Below, in pieces: positions 20,101 through 22,297 of a stretch of 22,297 nt of DNA (within the stretch, counting starts at the first letter, position 1; each line of letters opens with the position of its first letter). A program made the position numbers and the translations under genes. This stretch comes from Reticulitermes lucifugus (lineage: Eukaryota; Arthropoda; Insecta; Blattodea; Rhinotermitidae), in the NCBI GenBank assembly GCA_026260175.1, contig JAKCWW010002373.1, positions 31,883 to 54,179 on the forward strand, read 5' to 3'. Under the pieces are notes generated by a model. That model worked only from the letters and a program-made list of their open reading frames with translations, was not told where the DNA came from and did not search any database.

Positions 20101-21775
20101 CCATCATTTAGAGACAGATTATAGTGAATTGATGCAATTAATAAACTTATATTTCAGTTACTGTTTTTAAATGTTATGCTGAAAGTCTCTGCATTTGGGG
20201 GTGGTGCATGCATTGTGGTGCAGTGTGCTGGCTGAGGTATCTGACCACCACTCCTTTAAGTAAAGAAGCTACTTTCAAAGAGAATTCGCTAAAATGCCTT
20301 CTGTCTTTGTATGCATAATCTTCTAGTGTTAAGTTTAGTGGCCTACACATTGCCATGTTGCTGCTACATTCTTTTGTAAAAAAAAATTGTCCCATTTTCA
20401 GTACATGTAGTAGACACAGCAGGTGGTCATGGGCCTCAGTTGAACTTGTCGCACCAGGGGTACATTGCTTGGCAGAGACAGTGCTTTCTGGTTATCATTT
20501 GTGATATGGGTGACTTTTTGATGCTTATGTATTATGTTTGGTCATCAACAAAGTTTTCCTTTCTGTTTCTCCTAGACAATCCATCTTGTGCAAGAGGATC
20601 CACATTATGAAAAAATTCCTTACCAAACATATCAAGTATGTGCATTGAGAATATCATTATATTTCTCCATTCCCAAAACTTTCTGGTTGCTTGTAGTGGT
20701 GTTGGGATGTTGCCTGTTCCCCATGATTATGCTTTGCTGTAGTATTGGAGTTCAGGTTATAGTAGCTGGAATTGACATCTGAGATAGTGAGATTAGAAAC
20801 AGAAGTATAGTGTTCTGGAATGAACATTACCCTTTGCTCCTTCTAAGTAGTAACATTAAAAGTGCCCTCTCCCTTGAAAAGTAAAATCCTATTTAAAACT
20901 TAAATATCCAGAAAGTAACTGGGTTGGCTATACCATACACAAGTGTCTTAAATGGAACAGCAAAGGGTGAATGTCAGTTGATTACTTTAAGCCTCTTAGT
21001 TACTCATATAGAGTTATGCTTGATGAAGGAAATCAAAGTAACTGCATGTAAACATCTTCTGAAAGAATGAATTCTTGCATAATTTTATTTGAGAACAGTG
21101 ACATAGCTGGGTTTTCTGGCACCTGAGGCAAGTAATCACAATGGCTGCCTTTAACAGAAATTATGAACTTTGAAAAAACCACAACTGTTTATTGAATTTC
21201 CTTGTATTTGATCTCAAGAATTTAAAATTCTTTGAGCACAAAAAAAGATCACATTTTTTCACTTAAAAATTCATTTTACCACCCCTTGGGCTCTGTCATC
21301 CAGGGTGGTGGCATCACTTACTCCCCTGGCTGTGCCCCTGTTTGGGAGATATATACCAGATAATGGATGAATTTGTGATTGATGATGGTATGACAATTTA
21401 AGCAGCAGAATTTGACTCTTCATAACACAGTCAAAATTTTACACAGCACAACAATCATGATTTGTTTCTCTCAACACCTGCATGTGGTATTTGCATAGAG
21501 TTGTTTGTTCAGTAATGTCTCTGTTTATTCATTAATGCATGCCAGATATACACATAGAAATATGTATGGCAGTGAAATTAATTTAAAAAAATTGTATCAA
21601 AAGTATTGCATTTTTTTACAGACACTTCATGTAGTTCAAGATGACCTTGATGAGAAGATTCAGTGTAAAGTTTTAGATTGTGACACCATTAGTCAAGTGA
21701 AATCCAAAATTTTGGATGCCCTGTATAAAAACACACCCTTCTCAATGAGACCATCTATCCATGAAGTGGATTTGG
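1379..21775 (+). CDS. PlexA: Plexin A (semaphorin receptor), partial, multi-exon gene
   Basis: This is the 3'-ward part of a plexin gene whose exons join in one frame (880 codons without the cassette exon). Plexins are single-pass surface receptors for semaphorins. In axon guidance they turn ligand binding into inactivation of Rap/R-Ras-type GTPases through an intracellular GAP domain, with input from Rho-family GTPases at the inserted RBD. Visible domains are: end of PSI2 and IPT2 (residues 1-110), PSI3 (about 110-160), IPT3 (about 160-247), IPT4 (248-340), IPT5 (340-460), IPT6 (460-560), membrane helix (567-589), juxtamembrane coil (about 592-635), first GAP half (about 640-825) and RBD start (about 825-880). 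Class A rather than B is inferred from the 'AFAELQTD' juxtamembrane motif and 'ARYSLSE' before the RBD, though some RBD residues look B-like. The Sema domain and the C-terminus lie outside the window. Confidence 0.95.
1648..1885 (+). mobile_element. tRNA-derived SINE fragment
   Basis: It carries the family sequence in order: 'gaggtccaccctg', 'ggtacaaggg', 'gttaagaatgagtggagct', 'acatatgccttcata'. It then has a T/C-rich end with 'ctttaccat'-like motifs. No tRNA head is visible. It starts only about 35 bases after the exon donor site, so exon-like translations running on from the exon are spurious. Confidence 0.75.
1957..2192 (-). mobile_element. Non-autonomous hAT-type MITE with 8-bp target duplication
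   Basis: This 236-bp element has imperfect terminal inverted repeats: CTGGAGCGTAGCTTGG at one end and, read from the other end, CAGTGGTGTAGCTAGG. It is bounded by perfect 8-bp direct repeats ATGTTATC at 1949-1956 and 2193-2200. An 8-bp duplication with CAG-type ends is diagnostic of the hAT superfamily. It encodes nothing. Its interior matches the element at 21096-21340 in the opposite orientation. Confidence 0.88.
3150..3295. repeat. Trinucleotide-rich low-complexity tract
   Basis: Impure runs of CAT/CAG/GTG/CAA/GTT triplets follow one another, ending in a (GTT)n run at 3272-3289. It ends about 40 bases before the exon at 3337. Antisense His/Thr/Cys-rich open frames here are products of the repeat. 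Confidence 0.8.
3337..3594 (+). CDS. PlexA: Plexin A exon: end of IPT2 and PSI3
   Basis: This exon has 86 codons, phase 0 at both ends, acceptor 'tctttcacag' and donor 'gtaagc'. It starts YSYEA and has the plexin 'VTIVWNRN' strand. It then has 'VLYKC' followed by a PSI cysteine pattern: D-C-x-x-C, 'YQCTWC', N-T-C and S-E-S-C. Plexin A PSI3 in vertebrates has the same order (LYKC, CGLC, F-E-C-x-W-C). The exon ends 'KPRIDM', the first strand of the next IPT domain. Disulphides among these cysteines are expected from the family. An antisense open frame here is low-complexity and not a gene. Confidence 0.93.
3595..4337 (+). other. Plexin intron, mostly minisatellite
   Basis: This 743-base intron has about 430 bases of a 45-46 bp tandem repeat (3765-4195) in its middle. 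The flanks are AT-rich without further features. Confidence 0.85.
3765..4195. repeat. Minisatellite, about 9-10 units of 45-46 bp
   Basis: The unit is about 'gtataaaacaggccacttga', then 'tatccatat', 'ccaagtg' and 'tatgttgtg'. The 'gtataaaac' position recurs at 3781, 3827, 3872, 3918, 3962, 4009, 4055, 4100 and 4146, and a shortened last unit is at 4184. Spacings are 44-47 bases. Units have diverged by roughly a quarter, so the array is old rather than freshly expanded. Confidence 0.88.
4338..4586 (+). CDS. PlexA: Plexin A exon: IPT3
   Basis: This exon has 83 codons, phase 0 at both ends, acceptor 'cttccag' and donor 'gtaagatg'. It encodes one almost complete IPT/TIG fold. '[22 protein letters not shown]' has the P-x-x-G-x-x-x-GG-T-x-V-T-I-x-G-x-N-L hallmark. 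After it come 'GDTPCELIH' and 'IVCRTG' with the usual cysteine pair, and the closing strand 'VHFTYK'. One exon per IPT module, with matching phases, is typical of plexins and means that skipping the exon would keep the frame. Confidence 0.94.
4986..5093. repeat. Short foldback (inverted repeat)
   Basis: The two arms, about 45 bases each, pair around a spacer at about 5033-5044. The left arm has 'tttagtaacat', then 'gagcaacctgctgcctccat'. The right arm has 'gtggaggcagctggttgctc', then 'acatgttgctaaa'. The same foldback, diverged, occurs at 12855-12971, so this is a repeat family, probably a foldback MITE. Confidence 0.8.
6330..6560 (+). mobile_element. tRNA-derived SINE copy with B-box-like motif
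   Basis: The head contains GGTTTGATTCC at 6383-6393, close to the RNA polymerase III B box. It follows 'gggtaagagtggaggctatg', which may be the A-box side. The body has 'ggtggtggtgaagctgatcac' and then 'gaagttaagaatg', matching the family body 'cgtgaagctgaccactc' and 'gaggttaagaatg'. It is strongly mutated. Confidence 0.65.
6708..7045. mobile_element. hAT-like non-autonomous element
   Basis: The left end CCGGGGTCTCC and the right end, read inward from the other strand, CAGGGGTTACC, form short hAT-type termini. The left interior 'gcatttgaagtttcagaact' resembles common hAT terminal sequence. A left flank of TATTAAAC and a right flank of TCTTAAAG match at 6 of 8 bases and could be a worn 8-bp duplication. 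The left boundary is uncertain by one base. No coding capacity is seen. Confidence 0.6.
7556..7972 (+). CDS. PlexA: Plexin A exon: IPT4 and start of IPT5
   Basis: This exon has 139 codons, phase 0 at both ends, acceptor 'tctctgtag' and donor 'gtaagc'. The first part is IPT4: '[20 protein letters not shown]' through to 'FNYTSDP'. A second IPT starts with '[19 protein letters not shown]' and 'HGTNLDTI', ending 'NPINKT'. Four N-x-S/T sequons are visible (NST, NRT, NYT, NKT), as expected for a secreted-side domain. The first residues, D-I-L-L, follow the FTYK of the previous exon without a gap. Confidence 0.94.
7973..9091 (+). other. Plexin intron, no distinct element seen
   Basis: This intron has 1119 bases. 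The sequence is AT-rich with a G-rich patch at about 8280-8300. No repeat, gene or RNA was recognised. Confidence 0.7.
9092..9373 (+). CDS. PlexA: Plexin A exon: IPT5 remainder, with a basic RRRKR motif
   Basis: This exon has 94 codons, phase 0 at both ends, acceptor 'acatcacag' and donor 'gtatgt'. It opens '[16 protein letters not shown]', closing the IPT5 cysteine pair. Plexin A's characteristic '[10 protein letters not shown]' strand follows, then '[10 protein letters not shown]', which leads into IPT6 ('YKGDTLVIE'). Between them lies a basic insertion, residues 407-425, holding R-R-R-K-R at 9164-9178. This insertion is longer than my memory of vertebrate plexin A, where the linker is Pro-rich instead. 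The motif fits a furin-type cleavage consensus. Confidence 0.93.
9374..10167 (+). other. Plexin intron with pyrimidine tract
   Basis: This intron has 794 bases. A C/T-rich run lies at about 9586-9640, more than 500 bases before the acceptor, so it is not the normal polypyrimidine tract. Nothing else was recognised. Confidence 0.7.
10168..10588 (+). CDS. PlexA: Plexin A exon: IPT6, membrane helix, juxtamembrane start
   Basis: This exon has 140 codons plus one base. It enters in phase 0 after 'ttttccag' and leaves in phase 1 before 'gtaagtct'. '[10 protein letters not shown]' continues the IPT6 hallmark from the previous exon. Sequons occur at N-V-T and N-V-T-S, and the domain cysteines are in 'RPCNVT' and 'LVCTPP'. 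The single membrane helix is residues 567-589 (10426-10494), small and aliphatic and ending VLVVY. The stop-transfer R-R-K-S comes next, so the C-terminal side is cytoplasmic. The charged helix '[13 protein letters not shown]' is the start of the plexin juxtamembrane coil, which takes part in dimer regulation in this family. Confidence 0.95.
12085..12345 (-). mobile_element. tRNA-derived SINE, best-preserved copy
   Basis: On the minus strand the order is: head with GGTTCGACTCC (an exact polymerase III B box; plus-strand 12289-12299), then 'agatctccaaagcacccac', 'gggcccaccc', 'gggcgtgaagctgaccactc', 'gctgaggttaataatgaatg' and 'catatgccttcatgac'. The other copies align to parts of it. The B box identifies a tRNA-derived SINE; it is not a functional tRNA gene because no cloverleaf can be drawn. 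Confidence 0.8.
12855..12971. repeat. Short foldback, second copy of the 4986 family
   Basis: The left arm 'gtgcagtttggtagata' pairs with 'gtctaccaaactacat', and inner 'acctgctgccaccatt' pairs with 'gtggtagcagcag' around a short loop near 12905-12915. Its centre matches the foldback at 4986-5093 ('caacctgctgcctccat' and 'gtggaggcagctgg'). Confidence 0.8.
13358..13521. mobile_element. Short hAT-like TIR element
   Basis: This 164-bp element begins CAGGGGTGCACAAATTTT; its other end read inward is CAACGGTGCACAAATCTT. The termini are hAT-like, but the flanks show no convincing 8-bp duplication. The interior is non-coding. Confidence 0.55.
13729..13755 (+). repeat. pogo/Tigger-like terminus, isolated
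   Basis: The sequence TACAGTGAACCTCAGTTAACC resembles the terminal repeat of pogo/Tigger elements (CAGT, then a GAACCTC-type block and TTAACC) next to a TA. No matching opposite end was found nearby, so it is either a solo remnant or chance. Confidence 0.35.
14436..14658. repeat. Long imperfect inverted repeat (foldback element)
   Basis: Arms of about 100 bases meet near 14547. Pairing blocks are: 'aggatcctcatttta' with 'ataatgaccct'; 'acccatattattggtc' with 'gaccaacagtatgggt'; 'tcatcacatcaaccat' with 'atggtttatgtgata'; 'ctgagtcattggccac' with 'gtggccactgagtcag'; and 'ggaatagctgcagga' with 'tcctgctgctattcc'. Arms differ by substitutions and a spacer of about 15 bases. A (GT)n run lies in the right arm. 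Confidence 0.75.
14717..14853. repeat. Near-perfect long palindrome, arms of about 63 bp
   Basis: The left arm runs 14717-14779 and the right arm 14791-14853, with an 11-base loop. Left 'ccaaatgcacacataa' pairs with right 'ttatgtgtgcatttgg'. Left 'gtatagttttattgacac' pairs with right 'gtgtcagtaaaactatac', and left 'actccgacat' pairs with right 'atgtcggagt'. Only a few mismatches are present. On the plexin transcript it would form a long hairpin. Confidence 0.9.
15778..15920 (+). CDS. PlexA: Plexin A exon: juxtamembrane helix and start of GAP domain
   Basis: This exon is 143 nt. It enters in phase 1 (G from the previous exon plus CA gives Ala) after 'tttgtccag' and ends in phase 0 before 'gtaagg'. 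It encodes '[20 protein letters not shown]', then IPTLD, and then '[13 protein letters not shown]'. This matches the strongly conserved plexin-A block AFAELQTD, then SGIP-L-D, then FPG-x-x-DHP-L. The block lies at the N-terminal edge of the GAP domain and is among the best class markers in the window. A perfect donor-like GTAAGT occurs inside the exon at 15888-15893. Confidence 0.95.
16288..16889. mobile_element. 602-bp element with 55-bp terminal inverted repeats and TA flanks
   Basis: The left end 'cacaggatgtttcatgagtt' and the right end read inward 'tacagaatgttacatgagtt' continue with 'gtggacattactg' / 'gtggatattactg' and 'gagatgatttcctaggtct' / 'gagatgatttcctaagtct'. TA lies at both outer edges (16286-16287 and 16890-16891). 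A TA duplication with long terminal repeats fits a non-autonomous Tc1/mariner-type MITE, though the superfamily is inferred. No transposase-like frame is seen inside. Confidence 0.8.
17122..17159. repeat. (TA)n microsatellite
   Basis: This is an uninterrupted run of about 19 TA dinucleotides. Confidence 0.95.
17803..18489 (+). mobile_element. Internally deleted pogo/Tigger-like transposon
   Basis: The left end 'cagtagaattctttaatc' follows TA (17801-17802). The right end read inward is 'cagtatacttcctttaatct', giving TIR-like termini of about 20 bases. The interior is only 687 bases and holds the N-terminal part of a pogo-type transposase (18050-18390). The rest of the transposase, including the DDE catalytic core, is missing. 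No clean TA is seen after the right end. Confidence 0.75.
18050..18391 (+). pseudogene. Decayed pogo/Tigger transposase, N-terminal DNA-binding region
   Basis: One frame reads through two DNA-binding parts of the CENP-B/pogo type. The first is a helix-turn-helix with '[20 protein letters not shown]'. The second is a Tc5-type domain with '[19 protein letters not shown]' and '[18 protein letters not shown]'. In-frame stops at 18092, 18161 and 18167 break the first part. The frame ends with a stop at 18389-18391, before any catalytic residues. It is a dead copy, and the family call rests on these two recognisable motifs. Confidence 0.8.
18703..18836 (+). CDS. PlexA: Plexin A exon: GAP domain
   Basis: This exon is 134 nt. 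It enters in phase 0 after 'atttaatatcag', which is a weak polypyrimidine tract, and leaves in phase 2 before 'gtaagc'. It encodes '[20 protein letters not shown]', then '[17 protein letters not shown]' and 'SFNIRD'. This is the conserved plexin segment with L-I-N-N-K-x-F-x-L-x-F-I-x-T-L-E-x-Q-x-S-F-x-x-RD. The last Lys codon is split AA/A with the next exon. The gene model depends on this weak acceptor, but the protein match leaves little doubt. Confidence 0.93.
18837..19473 (+). other. Plexin intron with SINE copy
   Basis: This 637-base intron is mostly SINE (18880-19150, minus strand). The remainder contains a CTGATGA-centred stretch at about 19372-19420 that may be a retroelement tail. 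Confidence 0.75.
18880..19150 (-). mobile_element. tRNA-derived SINE copy
   Basis: On the minus strand it has a head with GGTTCACTCC (B-box-like; plus-strand 19068-19077), then 'gatttttctcttctctgaag', 'gaaggcccaccccatcacc', 'agcatgaagctgactgctcac' and 'gaatgagtggagcttcatgg'. The order matches the copy at 12085-12345. Open frames on this stretch are repeat-derived. Confidence 0.75.
19474..19822 (+). CDS. PlexA: Plexin A exon: GAP domain with catalytic arginine pair
   Basis: This exon is 349 nt. It enters in phase 2 (one base completes Lys) after 'cttccacag' and ends in phase 0 before 'gtaagt'. It encodes '[20 protein letters not shown]', then '[19 protein letters not shown]', 'KGPVDAIT' and '[15 protein letters not shown]'. 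The Arg-Arg pair (residues 757-758, 19604-19609) corresponds to the arginine pair of vertebrate plexin A1 that is needed for GAP activity and signalling. The third GAP arginine would be in the C-terminal half, outside this window. Both visible arginines are intact, so the receptor looks catalytically competent here. The exon ends at the junction with the RBD. Confidence 0.96.
19823..20575 (+). other. Plexin intron before the cassette exon
   Basis: This 753-base intron is AT-rich. No repeat or gene was recognised. It ends in a long pyrimidine tract (about 20550-20573) before the cassette exon. Confidence 0.7.
20576..20635 (+). CDS. PlexA: Probable alternative 60-nt cassette exon in the plexin RBD
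   Basis: This is a 20-codon stretch, phase 0 on both sides, starting T-I-H-L-V-Q-E-D and ending P-Y-Q-T-Y-Q. It is preceded by a very strong acceptor ('tttctgtttctcctag') and followed by donor 'gtatgtgc'. Its first 14 codons align with the first 13 of the next exon (T-L-H-V-V-Q-D-D, then EKI). Many differences are synonymous or conservative. Skipping it joins ...HGVV to TLHVVQDD, the arrangement that fits other plexins, so the exon is most likely optional. Whether it is included as a cassette is inferred. A chance open frame cannot be excluded, but the flanking signals and homology make that unlikely. Confidence 0.72.
20636..21621 (+). other. Plexin intron after the cassette exon, with hAT MITE
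   Basis: This 986-base intron holds the hAT MITE at 21096-21340. The remainder is unremarkable AT-rich sequence. Confidence 0.75.
21096..21340 (+). mobile_element. Non-autonomous hAT-type MITE, second copy
   Basis: The 245-bp element starts CAGTGACATAGCTGGG and ends, read inward, CAGGGGCACAGCCAGGGG. The flanks TTTGAGAA (21088-21095) and TTTGGGAG (21341-21348) are a worn 8-bp duplication (6 of 8 identical). The interior shares 'taacagaaattatgaacttt' and 'tattgaatttcctt' with the MITE at 1957-2192, which lies in the opposite orientation. Confidence 0.8.
21622..21775 (+). CDS. PlexA: Plexin A exon: Rho-GTPase-binding domain start
   Basis: This exon is 154 nt. It enters in phase 0 after 'catttttttacag' and leaves in phase 1 before 'gtatgt'. 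It encodes '[20 protein letters not shown]', then '[20 protein letters not shown]' and '[10 protein letters not shown]'. The pattern L-D-x-DT-x-x-Q-x-K-x-K-x-L-D-x-x-Y-K-x-x-P-x-S-x-RP is the ubiquitin-like RBD inserted between the two GAP halves, which binds Rac/Rnd-type GTPases in plexins. The last base, G, should begin the Glu of the conserved D-L-E-W on the next exon, beyond the window. Confidence 0.94.
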
Positions 21776-22043
21776 GTATGTATCATGTGTTTTGAGTAAA
21801 ATATTGTGCTATGTATCTGAATTATAAGATAAGAGAAAAAATGAAACCCAGTAAATAAATCCTTATAATTCTTTCTTGATTCAAGTGAATCCTGGAAAAC
21901 TAGTACATTTCAGCATTCACATGAATCATGTCATCATGAAGACAGAGGCATCGCATTCTTATGAAACATCAGAACAGATCTATACCACACAGTGTAAGAA
22001 CCCATAGGACAACATAAGCGACATGTGTTATGAAACGTATATA

Positions 22044-22297
22044 TGAGGTGCCACCCCAAAGTTCAGGGAATTTGAATTCTAAGCGCGAACCGGTTGTGGT
22101 ATGGCCTGCCGCCGCTAGATGGGGCGAGCAGTACCCCTTGTGAATTAGTGTGCCAACAGCCATAAAGGCGAGAGGCCGCATTCTTGAGTTTCGTGCGTTT
22201 TTGTAATGTAGTGTTGTAGTGGTTCGGCAATTTTTTAAACCTGCATAAATGGCAGATTTTAAGGAGCAAAGAATCTGCATCAAATTTTGCTTTAAGC
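22044..22297 (+). mobile_element. 5' end of a mariner-type DNA transposon, cut by the window end
   Basis: It begins TGAGGTGCCACCCC right after a TA dinucleotide (22042-22043), as expected for a mariner terminal repeat. About 205 bases later a transposase start is visible. The GC content rises compared with the surrounding intron, as in a recent insertion. The 3' end and the second terminal repeat are outside the window. Confidence 0.78.
22249..22297 (+). CDS. Mariner transposase, N-terminal 16 codons (partial)
   Basis: From ATG at 22249 the frame reads M-A-D-F-K-E-Q-R-I-C-I-K-F-C-F-K. Mariner transposases begin with an EQR-x-x-IKFCFKLGK-type sequence that leads into the helix-turn-helix for terminal-repeat binding, so the match is good although short. 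No stop or frameshift is seen in the visible part. Whether the rest is intact is unknown. Confidence 0.75.
   Translation, partial: MADFKEQRICIKFCFK

Larger units (their letters stand above)
21776..22297 (+). other. Start of the next plexin intron
   Basis: This is intron sequence after donor 'gtatgt'. The first 270 bases are plain AT-rich DNA; the remainder is the 5' end of a mariner element. Confidence 0.75.

Noticed and set aside
21969-22283. Minus-strand open frames of 104 and 68 codons
   Set aside because: They run antisense through the mariner terminal region, whose coding strand is plus.
1-22297. CRISPR array, phage defence island or other prokaryotic system
   Set aside because: The window is spliced animal DNA. 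The only direct tandem array is the 45-46 bp minisatellite, which has no spacers.

Overview
The window is eukaryotic, most likely insect, genomic DNA. It carries the 3'-ward half of one gene on the plus strand, a class A plexin (the semaphorin receptor PlexA), cut into small exons by AT-rich introns. There are no operons, ribosome binding sites or other prokaryotic features. The organism is inferred: the protein is plexin-A-like, with an 'AFAELQTD...SGIP' juxtamembrane region and an 'LRRTES' GAP motif. The introns hold tRNA-derived SINEs, hAT and pogo/Tigger-type elements and a mariner element. This would suit a large-intron hemimetabolous insect such as a termite or cockroach, but the species cannot be read from the sequence.

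Gene layout. Ten constitutive exons and one probable alternative exon lie at 1379-1612, 3337-3594, 4338-4586, 7556-7972, 9092-9373, 10168-10588, 15778-15920, 18703-18836, 19474-19822, 20576-20635 (cassette) and 21622-21775. All splice sites are GT/AG and the reading frame is continuous. The exons encode 880 residues without the cassette and 900 with it, plus one base of the next codon. In order they give: the end of PSI2, IPT2, PSI3, IPT3, IPT4, IPT5, IPT6, one membrane helix, a juxtamembrane helix, the first half of the R-Ras/Rap-type GAP domain with its arginine pair, and the start of the Rho-GTPase-binding domain (RBD). The signal peptide, Sema domain, PSI1 and IPT1 must lie upstream, and the end of the RBD and the second GAP half downstream. 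Residue numbers below count from the first residue of the first visible exon and omit the cassette.

The best candidate for something new is the 60-nt, phase-0 exon at 20576-20635. It resembles the start of the next exon (T-x-H-x-V-Q-x-D, then EKI), so it looks like a partial exon duplication that could add 20 residues to the GTPase-binding domain. A proprotein-convertase-like RRRKR motif in IPT5 and an in-frame internal donor site in the 15778 exon are further points of possible regulation.

The introns are rich in repeats: a SINE family in both orientations; two related hAT MITEs in opposite orientation near the two ends of the window; another hAT-like element; a 45-46 bp minisatellite; two related short foldbacks; two long inverted repeats close together at 14.4-14.9 kb; a 602-bp terminal-inverted-repeat element; a decayed pogo/Tigger remnant; a (TA)n tract; and the 5' end of a mariner element that runs off the window. 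No second gene, tRNA, rRNA or CRISPR array was found. Two unresolved bases (N) sit at about 11840 and 17643.
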